Positions 1-11,411 of a DNA stretch of 64,000 nucleotides are shown here, piece after piece. The stretch comes from Coptis chinensis. Taxonomy: Eukaryota; Streptophyta; Magnoliopsida; Ranunculales; Ranunculaceae. The notes below the pieces were generated by a model that did not search any database, had not been told where the DNA came from, and saw only the letters and a list, made by a program, of their open reading frames with translations. The stretch covers positions 95,221,001 to 95,285,000 of the forward strand of contig CM027379.1 of NCBI GenBank assembly GCA_015680905.1. The letters run 5' to 3'. Every line of letters starts with the position of its first letter. The first letter of the stretch is position 1. A program made the translations under genes and the position numbers.

Positions 1-1766
1 CCTCCATCATTGCTTGCGGCCATTGTATTAATCTCGTCTAGTATTCTTGTGAGTCGGTTGTTAAACCTTGTCCACTGTTGTGTTCTTACTAGACGATGAT
101 ATGGACGACGGGGCATACACTAGAAAATTCTACGCGAAAATAACAAAAAAAAAAAACTATCCTACTATGCTTGAAGGTAATTAAACTAATATGCAACTAT
201 TCTAAATTATACTAGAATGTAAAACTACTTTCCTTCAACTGGGTTGGGCTTTGCAGCTAGTATCTCGCCCGTTGTCTAAAGCTGTCTCTTCTAGGGTTAT
301 GGTGAATCACTTGGATTGCTTAAGTACCACTGCCCACAGACGATAGTCCGTTTGTCAAGATTCAGACAAGAAACACTAGAGTCTGATATTTCGCTGTGTT
401 GGCTTACAACTTCAATTGTTGAAAAGATCCTAAATGCAATTATACTAGAAAGCAATAAAACTAAACTATGATGCAACTATACTAAGAAAGCAATAAAAAG
501 AATGAAGATTCGACTAACTTGGATGGTAGATCTTGTCTTTGAGATGTCCTTCAAGCTTCTTTCTTTCTTAAAAGGATGGATGATGATGCTAAAATTACCT
601 CAATATCCAAAATTCTAATCTTGAAAGAAAACGTTAAACATAAACAACTTAAAGCGGCAGCGGCGCCATTTGACCAACCTCTTTTTGTGTGTTAGATGTG
701 GTATGGTCGTTGAACAAAAGAGAAGCGTATCAAAACCTAATTATCCCTCAATAAGTAAAGGATGAGTAGGGTATCGTTCCACTTTTAAGTGTATGTTTAT
801 ATGAAGGGACGAGATTGGAAAGGGGTTTGAGGGATTAAAACTAATATTGTAGAGATTGTAGATTCTAATGCTAAACTAAGCTAAATTAACTAAACTATTG
901 AGAATTTATAGAGAGAATTCAAGAGATTAGAATCCACCAATACTTTTAATCTATGACCTTCGCTTCATGGTTGTTCTTACAAGTAGACTACAATTAGGCA
1001 ATCGAGCGAGTGCCGATGCCCTTTTGGATGAAACATCGTTAACAATTAACTCTACTTAAGGTTGTTCTTATGTTTATGCTATTAATATCTTCTTTCCTTT
1101 TATGTAAGCTCGGGCAGCCATTCAATGTATTACCAAGAGCAACATCAAGGAGTACTTCCTAATAGGGCGGCCATTCAATGAATCACCACTTAAGGCAAAC
1201 ACAAAGAATACTTCCCCTAGGAAGCCACTCCCTGAGCTACCCCTTCTAAGGCAACACAAAGAATACTTCCCTAACTCTAAAGAATTACACTACTAGAAGA
1301 AAAGTAAAGAACACTAGCATGATATTAATATTGCAAAACATAAACCCTATTCTATACTTCCATCCCCGGTGTGGGCAATGGAACTAATAACTACAAACAT
1401 AAAGAACTAACTAACCGATTGAAGAACACCATGAACCAGAAGAATTATTAAACCTTAAGCATTGGCTTCATCTCCTCCCTTGAAGGAGAAGATTAGCCTT
1501 CCATAAAGAAGGAAGAACAAGAAGAAGAAGAGTTGAAGAACATAAGACTAGAAAGAATAATTTATTAAGACTCTCTGCCTCAAGTTCTGGAGACAAGAAT
1601 ATAAGTGAATTGGCCAATTACATGAGGCACTTAGGTACTCTATTTATAGGGGTTACAATGAGTTCTAGAAGCATTCCAAACCGTCATTTGTTTCCTAATA
1701 CAAATAGGTTTTTTCAGAGTCGAGTCCGTCTTCAAACCGGAAGGAATTGGCTACGATTAATGTCGA

Positions 1767-1890
1767 TTCATGCGTCTGGACGCATTATCCATGCATCCCA
1801 GACTTAATCAATGCGTCTGGACGCTCGATCTATGCGTCCCAGATGCAATCAATGCGTCTGGACGCTCGATCCATGCGTCCCAGACGCATA
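1767..1890. repeat. 40-bp tandem repeat, three copies
   Basis: The core tgcgtctggacgc recurs at 1771, 1812 and 1852, a period of 40-41 bp. Each copy is followed by a near-palindromic partner (gcgtcccagacgc at the last copy), so each unit can fold on itself. Several short overlapping ORFs on both strands come only from this repeat. Confidence 0.75.
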
Positions 1891-2256
1891 AGCCGATTTT
1901 CTCTCTTCGCTTCTATCCTTCTATCCTCTTTTTGCGGGCTTTGGTCCAAGCAACGAATCCTTTGGCCTTGGGCTTCCAAATAGACTTTAAAATAGGTCCA
2001 AGTCGCATATTTAATAGCTCCAATTCCTTGGCCTTCTCCATGATTGTCCACGGACCTCCCATGTGATCATTAATGCTCAAATTGCCGTTTTACCCCATTT
2101 TCTCTAATATTCTACAAAACTCTCTTTTTCACGTAGAATCTTAAAACACAACTTATAAACACTATTAGTCCACTAAGATGGCTAAACAAGAGAGGCATAA
2201 TCGAGGGTTAAATAACACTTTTGAGCACTTATCACCTTGTCCTTCTACTTATGTTT

Positions 2257-2260
<4 letters not shown>

Positions 2261-2290
<30 letters not shown>
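2261..2290. repeat. A-tract of 30 bases
   Basis: An uninterrupted run of A lies just before the tandem duplication at 2297. It could be a retroposed tail or simple slippage. No adjacent LINE or SINE body is recognisable. Confidence 0.8.
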
Positions 2291-2292
<2 letters not shown>

Positions 2293-2296
2293 GAAA

Positions 2297-2880
2297 GGGG
2301 CACTCCTTGTCACATGCCCCATTCTTCTCATCCACACTACACCCACTTTTAGCGATATCTTAGAAGATACACGTGGGTCTAACTACCCCGTGACACCTCG
2401 AAGCATTATCTTTTACATTTTCGGATGGGTGCCTTTTTATAACAAGGATAGACACCTCCAAAAATTTAACTTCCCTTTTTCCAAAATAATCTTTTTTTCA
2501 CCACTCCATCTTTAATGGCCCTCACTCGAAGTTTCGTGCCCGAGCAAAATTTTATGGAAAATTTCCAAAATGGTCTTTTTCATCCCTTGGGGGGGCACTC
2601 CTTGTCACATGCCCCATTCTTCTCATCCACACTACACCCACTTTTGCACATATCTTAGACGATACACGTGGTCTAACTACCCTGTGACACCTCGAAACGT
2701 ATCTTTTACATTTTCGGATGGGTGCCTTTTTATAACAAGGATAGACACCTCCAAAATTTAACTTCCCTTTTTCCAAAATAATCTTTTTTTCACCACTCCA
2801 TCTTTAATGGCCCTCACTCTAAGTTTCGTGCCCGAGCAAAATTTTATGGAAAATTTCCAAAATGGTCTTTTTCATCCCTT
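2297..2880 (+). repeat. Tandem duplication, about 293-bp unit
   Basis: The block starting ggggcactccttgtcacatg at 2297 is repeated at 2592, and both copies end with tggtctttttcatccctt (at 2588 and 2880). The copies differ by a few substitutions and indels. Each unit holds a leader plus the first roughly 26 codons of the transposon-protein ORF that continues only from the second copy. The duplication therefore copied the 5' end of that gene. Confidence 0.85.
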
Positions 2881-3820
2881 TTTTGACACTAAAATATTAC
2901 GTCAAGGATGGTACCCTCTTTTACACCATAAGCAAGCATTTTATTCCAGAGAATTGGTCTTGTTATTTTATAAAAGCGGTTATTTCCAAAAGGGACAATT
3001 CTTTGTCCGTGCTAACGGATGCGAACATGAATTGACTATGTAAATCATCTCTGAGGTACTTAAAATTCCTATTACAAACCAAGGAGTACACCTTCAGGAT
3101 TCACCTTTCGATAATATCCGGCATCTGATGTTTGCAACTATCCTTCACGGTGAATACAACCGGAAAAACCGTATTGTTTATCAGAGATCTTTACAAAAGA
3201 ACCAATTATCGCGGATCCAATGGGTAGCTCATAATGTCCTAGGCACGTCTAAGACTTTCGAAATAACCAAACCCCTCCTCCATTTACTCTGGGTGTTGCA
3301 GAGTAACTGGAATGATTTTTGCATTATTAAATTTCTCTGGAATGCGATCGCACGTGCCAGGAAAAAGGCAGCTCCTTTACCAACCATTGTGACACTTATC
3401 ATGATACATTGGGGTTTTTCTAGTACTTCTCCTCATACACCTCTTCGAACAGCTAACATTCTTACCATTCACTCAGTATGTAGGAATGGATTCTGGAACC
3501 CCGACGTTGCAAAGAACCATGTCGGTACAGGACAAAACGAAGATTGTTCCATCGACAACATCTTTACTGAAAATGCATTATGCAACGTATTTAATCCAAT
3601 GGAAAGGCTTCGCTTAATTCAACAAGGACTGATGACATTATTCAAACGTCAGAACATTATTATCACCAGCCTTCTTGAATTTCAGGACCTGCGGACAATA
3701 AACGAAGAGGAACAAGCACAATTCTTGCACAGCCACAACCAGTTCTTGGCAAATCACACTCTCATAATGGAGAACCACGCCGAGATTTACCAGACAGAAA
3801 GCAAAATGTTGCAATAGGCT
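2807..3820 (+). pseudogene. Putative plant transposon protein (Transposase_32-like), broken
   Basis: One reading frame runs from ATG 2807 to TAG 3818-3820, interrupted once by TAA at 3041-3043. Translation on both sides of the stop is continuous in frame. It shows the family layout: an N-terminal FVPEQNF, a QGWYPLL turn, a FYKSG strand, then the conserved middle around RIQWVAHNVLGTSK and a glutamine-rich C-terminal tail. This family (the domain Pfam calls putative plant transposon protein) is common in plant LTR elements; its biochemical role is unknown. A related ORF lies at 20162-21136. With the CACTA insertion removed, the two ORFs would be only about 230 bp apart, so I infer that both belong to one retroelement. 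The N-terminus lies in a tandem duplication. Confidence 0.65.
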
Positions 3821-3909
3821 GTTGCACGGATTGACGGCATAGAAAATCTTATAAACGGATCCCTCCCACAAAAGGATCCTCGCCGTTACTTGGGCCAATG
3901 AAACCATTT

Positions 3910-4200
3910 CACTACTACAGAATGACACATATACCACGGTCAATAAGAACGTTTATATCACGGTTCTTCCAAAAACCGTGGGAAATACTTATATACCACG
4001 GCGGAAATTTCTTTGGTCATTGGTTTACTAGTATATGCCACAGTTACATGAAAACCGTGGAATAAGTTGGGCCATATACCATGGTTAGTTTTTTTTCCAG
4101 CATGAGAGTACTTCACATCCCCACTACCTTAAACATAAACAGTGGTATATAAATTTTCCACTTTCTACCGTGGTTTATGACTTTATGCCAAATAGTCAAA
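3910..4200 (+). repeat. 5' TIR and subterminal repeats of element A
   Basis: The TIR is followed by at least six copies of the motif ataccacgg or aaaccgtgg in both orientations between 3930 and 4180. In CACTA elements such short subterminal motifs bind the TnpA-like protein. The same motif family recurs at 19710-20018 and at both ends of element E, so A and E probably share binding specificity. Confidence 0.8.
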
Positions 4201-4248
4201 TACGCGAAAAAAAATACACAGTACGAAACTCATTCAAATTGGATTCCC

Positions 4249-4594
4249 CACTACACCAAAAGGGTAATTTTGTAACGCTCTCATTTTTCACTTGTAACAT
4301 TTTTTTAACCGTGACACAATTATTAACGTTTATAAAGCGTTAGCATGTACTTTATATGTTACTTAAATTTTAGATAATTATCGGAATTAATTTGTCACGG
4401 TTGACTAACACATGAATACCGTCAGAAATAAAATAAAAAATAAAAAAAACTGAAAAATAAGAAACAGTATAAAACCAATCCCGCACTCCTCTCTCTCACT
4501 TTCAAAGGAGGGAAGTGGTTGGCTCAAACCAATACTTCTTCATCTAAAACGAAGCTAAGTTTTTTTCTTTCTTCTTTTGTTAGTTCTTACTTTC
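4249..4594 (+). mobile_element. 5' end of a second CACTA element (B)
   Basis: CACTACACCAAAAGGG begins at 4249, 339 bp inside element A, followed by about 340 bp of subterminal and leader-like DNA. The preceding triplet is CCC. I find no matching 3' end followed by CCC, so B appears one-sided. Its interior aligns loosely with the next 5' end at 4595 (both carry ttactt..aattt..ggaattaattt..acggtt), so B and C are related. Confidence 0.6.
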
Positions 4595-5000
4595 CACTAC
4601 ACCATAACAGGATATTTGCAACACAAACCTTTTTTGTTTTGCAACAGTTATTTACCGTTAGCAAGTTACCAACGTAAACGTTGGTAATATTGTTAAGTGT
4701 TACTTTAATTTAGTTGAATTTCAGGAATTAATTTCTAACGGTTAAAAATTGTTTGAGATGGGTTATAAATAAAAAATTCAAAAATTTCGCAAAAGAGGGA
4801 AACCAAAAACAATGGCGCTCTATTATTTCGATCGAAATATAAAAGAATAACCTTAACTTTAGTCTCTCCTCTCTCTCTCTCTCATCGCCCCGCTACACTC
4901 TTAGGTCTCCTCCTCTCACTCACTTTGCCGATACCCTTTTCTCTCTCTCTCTCTCTCTCACGCTCACTTGGGTTAATACTACACCGCCGGTACCCTCCTT
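4595..5000 (+). mobile_element. 5' end of a third CACTA element (C), with leader
   Basis: CACTACACCATAACAGG begins at 4595, preceded by TTC. It is followed by subterminal repeats (aacgtaaacgttgg) and by CT-rich tracts at 4862-4884 and 4941-4960 that look like a plant 5' leader. MOR1-derived exons begin about 600 bp downstream. No 3' end followed by TTC was found. C lies inside B, which lies inside A: three 5' ends in one orientation within 700 bp. Confidence 0.6.
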
Positions 5001-5207
5001 TAGGTTTGTACATGTGGTTGTCTTATCATGGCAAAGATATCTCTTTTTAGTTCTTTTGTCATCAAGTCCGAGTTGTTGGTTCTAGATTAGATACCCAAAA
5101 TTAAAGATGGAGTTTGATACTTTGATATACATACATTTGAATCTTTCGTGATCCATTTTATTATAAAATGAGACTGAGTTTGCTATATTATGGTAGCTGT
5201 TGATTCT

Positions 5208-6630
5208 TGTTAGATCTCGAGCAAGACAAGGAGCGGGCGAGGAAAGTCGAACGAAGTTGTGGGGACTGGCCCATCCGACGAATCTACTAACGATGGTAAG
5301 GAATTTATTTGTTGAGTGTCCGGATGTGCAAAAATCTATACTATGCTCATTTATTGGCTTTTATATTTTGTCTTGCAAATCGTGTTGAACCCGATAAAAT
5401 TCCGTTATCAGTCCACGGGAAATGGATGAATATTAACTTGTTGATCCAGGTTGATATTCTTCGCCTTTGGAGAAGTCATAGTTTTGGAATGGAGTGGTTA
5501 GTTCCCATTTTTGTGTGTTTCATAGAGACTACCTTTTGTTTTCATTTTTTTTCATATGCGGTTTATTTCAAACCATATTCCTAATAGTCTGGAATGGGTG
5601 ATTTGTCTTTGTTGATTTGTTATATGTTTATTCTTTATGTTGTTTTAGAAAGCTACTAAATGGCAAGAAAGAAAGGCGGCTGTTAGCGAACTTAAAGACC
5701 TTGCCTCAACAAAACGAATAGCTCCTGGTGATTTCACCGAAGTCTGTCGGACCCTCAAGAAGGTATTTAGCTTGTCTTTAACTCTATATTATGTGATACC
5801 ACTTAGTTTGAAGAATGTTACTTGATCATGTTCTAATTTAGTTATGTGAACCGGTTCTTTGGTCCCCGGTTTACTAATTTATGTACTTGCTTATTATGGA
5901 CGTGAACATAGTCATTTGGTAGTTGAAGCTATATTATCTATTGGGAATCTTGCAAGGGACTGAGAAGCCATTTCTCCGGGGATCACATTTTATATTGCCA
6001 GTTTTGCTTGTGAGTGTCTTGCTATATGCTCTATACTTTGATATGAAATAATTGGTTGTTTCCTTTCTTTTGATCACACAATCCCCTTCTACTATATTGA
6101 GCTTATTAGATTTATGGTTTTATTAATATGTGGTAGTGAATTTTGATGTAATTGGTTCTTGACTACTTCCTCTTCTTGTATTATCTTATCGAAGTTATTT
6201 ATTTATCTTTGGTTTAGTAACCATAGTTGTACATTTGACTTCAAAGGCACTGCAAATGGTCGATAATTGATCCTTTTTGGTTCCCTTTGACTGACGTTTC
6301 TGTTGTAAGCATTATAAAGCATCACCCCTATATCTGCTCATTTGTTGGAAACTTGGAATCTACATCATATATCAATATTATATTATATTGAATTGGTAAA
6401 TAAGTGTTAATAAACTAAATAAAATTAACATGTATACTTAGTTCCCGTGTGCCAACCGCCCCAATTACACTTTGACCAATTGGGCCAGTCCTAACAAGCC
6501 TACCCGCTTTTGTCTCTTCTCATGTAGGAAAAACTGAAAGAAAAGAAACCAGCTCTTATGGAGGCTCTTACATGAGACTCTTCAAGCAATGCATCGTTTG
6601 GATGCTTAACTCTTCTTGATGTTATAGAAG
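5208..6630 (+). pseudogene. MOR1: MOR1/XMAP215 microtubule protein fragment, part 1
   Basis: MOR1 is a TOG-domain protein that promotes microtubule growth. Five decayed exons follow in order. 5208-5295 holds VVGTGPSDESTND and ends at a GT donor. About 5390-5497 is badly frameshifted. 5649-5762 is open (KATKWQERKAAVSELKDLA, RIAPGDFTEVCRTLKK) with AG/GT borders. About 5930-6010 holds IGNLAR and LRSHFS. About 6528-6630 holds EKLKEKKPALMEALT, then a stop, then CLTLLDVIE. This corresponds to the linker before the second TOG region and the start of that region. Introns remain, so the copy was made at DNA level. Frameshifts and stops make it non-functional. It lies just after the 5' leader of CACTA end C. 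Confidence 0.8.
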
Positions 6631-7192
6631 GCAAGTGATTTTTATACCTGCTCATAATATTCGTGTATCACTTTGTTGACAGTAAATTAGGCCCACCTTT
6701 TGAGGTCACTAATTTGAACATGATAATCAGGAAAGTGTGTTGAAGACTTCCTATATACATTTTGGTATTCACACACATTTTCAAAATTTCGATGGCTACA
6801 TGTGGCCTCTTTAAAATTAATTGCTAAATTTCTTTGAAGTTTGTTATCTTTTCTCTGAATTTGTATGTATTTAGAACTTATCAACATGTGTGAACTCTAT
6901 GGTAGTTCTTTCCCCTGATTTAAACCCAATCTCTATGACAACTTTCACTTGGATTTTAGTACCTTTAGTTACTTGGTGAGCTATGTGCCTAGAAAGTGTA
7001 AATGATGTGTCAACCATTAAATAGCAAACTGAAAATAAGTGTATGTCCCAATTTGAGGGGTGGGAGCCTTCAATTATGGTGACTTTAAGTGGTTAAACCT
7101 CCATTAAAACTTCAGCAAAAAAAAAAAAAAAAACCCCTTCATTAAAAGATATAACTATATGAGACAATTATTATCCTCCTTTGTTCATTTTA

Positions 7193-7305
7193 GTGGCAGA
7201 AGTCTTGGGGAGGATGATCTCCAGGGCTAACAGGAGTGGTGTTATTGAGGGCTTTAAGGTTGCTGATGATACTATTGTCTTTTTAGGAGATAGCATTGAT
7301 TTTGT
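7193..7305 (+). pseudogene. LINE reverse-transcriptase scrap
   Basis: A short translation gives LVAEVLGRMISRANRSGV followed by IEGFKV and ADDTIVFLGDS. This resembles the part of plant LINE reverse transcriptase that leads into the catalytic FADDT box. The residues that normally separate GFKV from the DDT box are missing, so there is an internal deletion. The piece lies between MOR1 part 1 and the ABC-transporter fragment. It is too short to assign to a LINE clade. Confidence 0.6.
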
Positions 7306-7878
7306 TTTTGCTACGTGAGGTTGCAACTTTACCTTCTAAATACGTCGAGCTTCTTATTGGTCCAAATCTGTTTGGGATCTTGTGGTTGAAGTGTAGTTAC
7401 AAGATAAGAAGATATAGTCTTATCTTTCCTTTCAATGAAGAATATGAATATAAGACTCTGTTCGGTCCTTGCATCAAATTTCATTGTAACTTTGTTGGTT
7501 TGAATCTTCTAAGTGAAAGTACTCTGTTTCGCATGGGCGGGGCATCAGCACTAGAAGGTCAAAAGGAAAATGTTGTTACTTGAATACATTCTCAAGGTAT
7601 ATGTTGAAGAAATTTCCTTATCCAATGATTATAGATATTTAGAGTTGGTTGTTTAAAACCAGTAAAAGTTTGAATAAACTGAAAATCTCAATTTAAATAT
7701 TCAGATTTTGGGACTAGATATATGTCTTGATACCATGGTGGGGACTAAATGATAAGGGGTATCTCAGGTGGACAAAGGTAGCGTGTTACAACTGGTAAAA
7801 AAAAAAAAATCAAACTATTTGAATTGAACTATAAGCTTGAGAAAATCCACGGATTTAGTTCAATGTTCAATGTTATGG

Positions 7879-8608
7879 TTGTCACTTGTAAGCGAAATGC
7901 TTGTTGGACCAGCCGAAGGCATTGTTCATGGATGAGATATCTACGGGCATGGACAACTCAACTACTTTCCAAATTGTGAACTCACTTAGACAGTCAGTCC
8001 ACATTCTTGGCGGGATGCGTTAATTGCTCTTCTTTCAGCCAAACACCAGAAACATATGATCTCTTTGATGATATATTGCTACTCTCGATGGACATATCGT
8101 ATCAAGGTCCTCGTGAGAATGTTCGGAGTTCTTTGAATAAATAGGTTTCAAATGTCGAGAGGAAGGGGTTGCAGATTTCTTGCAGGAAGTAAGACTTCGA
8201 AAAAATCATATATTTTCTCCTTTTTTAAATGGTCTTAAATATCTGTTTCAATGTTTTTCGGTTGGGATTGATGTTCTTGGTAAACTTATCGGAAGTTCTT
8301 CTTGTACTAGGTTACATCAAGAAAGACCAAGATAGCGATCTTGTCCCGTAAAGATGAAGCGTATTACTACATTTTTGTCCGAGGAATTTGCAGATGCATT
8401 TCAATCGCGTTCCATGTGGGCGCAAGGTAGGGGAAGAACTCAAAGACACCCATTTGATAAGAAGAAGAGCCATCCCCGCTTTTATCCTTCTTGGGCCTAT
8501 TCATTTCCTACATGGCTCCTTAAGATACCTATTTCATTGAGTGAAGTTCTCCTCTGGGTGGGCATGACTTACTATGTTATTGGTTATGATCCTAATGTCG
8601 AAAGGTGA
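7879..8608 (+). pseudogene. PDR-type ABCG transporter fragment
   Basis: Pleiotropic drug resistance ABCG proteins are plasma-membrane exporters with two nucleotide-binding and two membrane domains. Visible in order: [18 protein letters not shown]-like residues (Walker B of the first nucleotide-binding domain, with several frameshifts), [20 protein letters not shown], the RKGVADFLQE exon end at a GT donor near 8189, then VTSRKDQ, EEFADAFQS, DKKKSHP, and an open exon FYPSWAYSFPTWLLKIPISL..YYVIGYDPNVER ending at GT 8606. The last part is the start of the first membrane domain. It joins directly to KSHP, so the cytosolic loop and first helices expected between them are deleted. Stops and frameshifts make it a pseudogene. 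It lies between the two MOR1 parts. Confidence 0.85.
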
Positions 8609-8768
8609 GATTGATGATGCTTCTTTTCTGTTTTTCTATGATTCTTAAAAGAAACTGTTGTATTCCAGCCATTTTGTATTGTATGTCTTCAATTTCAACT
8701 TTATTGATTTCGATAACTTGGATTTAGAAACCCATCCATCTTGTTCAAGTTATGAAATTTTTATATGG

Positions 8769-9180
8769 CACTACACCATAACTGCAATTTTGTGGCATAG
8801 GCTTCTGAGGCTTTGTGACGGCAATTAGGCGTCAGTATTCGGTTTTTAGCGTCACAATAAATCAAAAGGTAATTTTTTTTTTAAAGAAAATTCTGGAAAA
8901 ATTAGTGACGGCATATAAGCGTTGAAGTTATAAAGATTTTAGATAATAAAAAATTAAAACCAACAAGACGTGTTCGTGATATATGCAAAGGTCAAACTCG
9001 AAAGCCATCGGGGAACGAGAACCATTTCGTAGTTTCTCCACCCAATTCGCATCAGATTTAGAAACGAGAACCATCTCGATCAAAACAGATCATCTAACCC
9101 CATCCTCTCCTCTCCTTCTCATTTCTATAGCTCTTGCCATTTGTAGTGTTTCTTTTAAAACCTATGAATCCCTTTAAATT
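8769..9180 (+). repeat. 5' terminal and leader region of element D
   Basis: After the TIR come subterminal motifs (tgtgacggcaattaggcgtc, tagtgacggcat), then a leader-like stretch near 8975-9130 that becomes pyrimidine-rich (cctctcctctccttctc). This is the same layout as the 5' ends at 4595 and 60752, where promoter and 5' UTR follow the subterminal repeats. Confidence 0.55.
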
Positions 9181-9474
9181 GTCATCATCTCAAACACCAA
9201 TTCAGCTGACTTCGGAGTATTTTTATTTATACCTTTTAATTTATATTTGAGCAGTTAGCATATTTAGAAACTAACTAGTCTAGGAAATCAATATATATCT
9301 TTCATAGTTACAAGTACAAGTGTGCAACTAATATCCGCCAAATTTTAGTTACAAGTAGCAACCCTATTAGAATGAATGTTTTCCATAGCTCTGTTTCACC
9401 CTTATGCCCGATGCTTGTATGCATTATATTTTTGTCCGCACTACTTGGTCCAACTTGCTTCGACGTAATAATGT

Positions 9475-11411
9475 AAACGATGTATCGTGCTTCATTTGCG
9501 GTATAAGTGAGCGAGTAGCAGATATTAAAACGCGCATTCATGCGATGAAGTGTCTTGCCTCTTTCTGAGGCCATCGGCCCAGGCTTCATTTTTGAGAGAG
9601 TGCGTATATTTGACTCGTCGTGTTTTACCTTTTTTTTTTTTTTTTTATATTAATGGTCATTTGTGGAAGTTGTCTTATGTTATGTTTTCCTCAACAAGAT
9701 ATGTACATCATCCTCATGTGCAGTTTTCATTGTCCTTCACTATTTTTTCTCCTAAATAATTCTAACATGTTTTATATACACCTGTTATAGCTGTATAAAA
9801 TCATGAAAGAGGCAAAGAGCACAAGAATCCGAAGGTTCTTAGTGAGGGGATTACCTTGGATGGTTTCGGCAGTTGAAGACTTTGGTATTTCACTTATAAA
9901 GCTTAAGGTGGTTGTAATTTCTTTCCTACCACATTTTAGTGACATTCATTTTTGGCTGTGTATCTTTATGTTGTCATGTTAATCAAGCTTTTCTGGATTT
10001 TCTCTGCAGGATTTAATTGAGTTATGCAAAGACACTGGATTGCAATCCAAGAATGCTACCATCGGGAATCACGATTATCAAGCTTATTGGGCAAGATACA
10101 CAAATTTATTGGTCGGGTTAGTTTTCGTTTTATTAATTGTTTTAGTTTGTTTTGTGTGGAGTTTGATGATCTAAAGTAGTGACGGCTTCCAATATATTTT
10201 CTGCAGATTTTAAAGGATTTCTTCGATGTTAAGCCCTGTGACTTCTCGGTGCACTTGATCTTTGAGTATGAGAAAAATCCTTTTGAGGTATGCCATTCTA
10301 TCCACACATTTTTTCGAAGAGCTTTGCTTCTAGTATTTAATATCATTTGCAATAGGGTACATCTGCAGCACCAAGGAAAACTGTAAAAGCATCGAATCCA
10401 CCTTGTCTATGTCCGCCGGGTGGATTCAATGGCCTTCCACATGAAAATATTAGTGGGAAGATAACACCTACTTTTCTGAAGAACTTGTCTAGCCCCCGAT
10501 TGAAAGGTGTGTTGGGGTTTTGTTCATTCTGCATTAACTTAATTATTTGGATATTGTTAAGCACCCAATGACCGGGTCTTTGGTGGTGGTGTTCAATCAA
10601 CGTTTCTTTGCTTTGTAGTACTAAGCTTGCTTGTTTTTCGATGTTCAAAATCCGTTTGGAGTCTATCAATTCAGTGAATAAAATTTTAGAAGAAGCTAAC
10701 TAGCGCATTCAACCGACCGAGGCGGTATGGTTTTCATTTATTTCCTTAGTATATCAATTATGCACATATTTAACTTTATTCATGCATTTGACTGCTATTA
10801 TCTAATTTTGATTGCTTATTAATAGCTTATCTTTTCACTTGCCTCCCAGCCTGAGTTATTTGGTGCTCTTAGAGGTTGTCTTTATTATGACAATAACAAA
10901 AATTTGGTTATGGCAACTTTGGTTGTTGTTGGTGGAGTTGCATCCGCAATGGGACCGATGGTTGAAAAGTCTAGCAAGGTTTAGAAGTTTGCTTTCAATT
11001 TAAATGTGTCTACTCATTTCTCTATTTGTGACTTGGAGGAGTGAGTAATTTGAGGATTGGTTTCTTGCAGGGAATATTATCGGATGCCTTGAAATGCCTT
11101 AGTGACAATAAAAAGCACGAGAAAATGCACTATAAATACCTTAGATTCACGGTAGCTGCCGTTCATCTTGATAAGATGGTAACTACTGTCAATATTTATT
11201 GATTTGAAATGTATCTCCTATCTTTTATTCAGTATGACGAAATGTATGTGATTTTCAAGTTCCATACGCTATACCGCTTTAGAATCGATACCAAGATTGG
11301 TCTTTGAAGGTCGGAAAGATCTTTTGATTGGTTAACAAAGCAAATTTAGGGAATGAGTGACTCATCCGAGGCGTTGCATTTGTTGAAGCCACCCACTTCC
11401 TCGCTCTCACG
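9475..11411 (+). pseudogene. MOR1: MOR1/XMAP215 microtubule protein fragment, part 2
   Basis: This continues MOR1 after a gap of a few hundred residues. Approximate exons: 9475-9601 (SERVADIKTRIHAMKCLASF), 9790-9908 (KEHKNPKVLSEG, VEDFGISLIKLK), 10012-10120 (DLIELCKDTGLQS), 10207-10287 (EYEKNPFE), 10354-10506 (GTSAAPRKTVKA, ENISGKITPTFLKNLSSP), 10848-10977 (ELFGALRG, GGVASAMGPMVEKSSK), 11071-11179 (GILSDALKCL, AAVHLDKM) and 11300-11411 (GRKDLFDWL, SSEALHLLKP). Most exon edges keep AG and GT. Order and spacing match a genomic MOR1 copy across the third TOG region and beyond. Scattered stops and small indels show it is dead. Gene identity is well supported; how parts 1 and 2 became separated is open. 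Confidence 0.82.

Larger units (their letters stand above)
1..2296. other. Non-coding, repeat-rich flank
   Basis: I recognise no gene here. The stretch is AT-rich. At about 1100-1280 it repeats imperfect phrases (gccattcaatg, cacaaagaatacttccc), and it ends in a pure A-tract. It reads like the non-coding part of a retroelement, but I see no LTR ends or coding domain. The short reading frames at 1610-2066 overlap a tandem repeat on both strands and are not credible genes. Confidence 0.5.

Noticed and set aside
1767-1890. Repeat array considered as a CRISPR
   Set aside because: The copies are directly adjacent with no unique spacers, and the context is a plant nuclear genome.
3638-3943. 101-codon minus-strand frame
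   Set aside because: Antisense shadow of the transposon-protein ORF, running into the TIR of element A.
9131-9148. ttgtagtg at 9141-9148 as a possible 3' end for the CACTA 5' end at 8769
   Set aside because: Only six to eight bases match and the next triplet (TTT) does not match TGG. The end at 17326 fits better in sequence, subterminal motifs and duplication.
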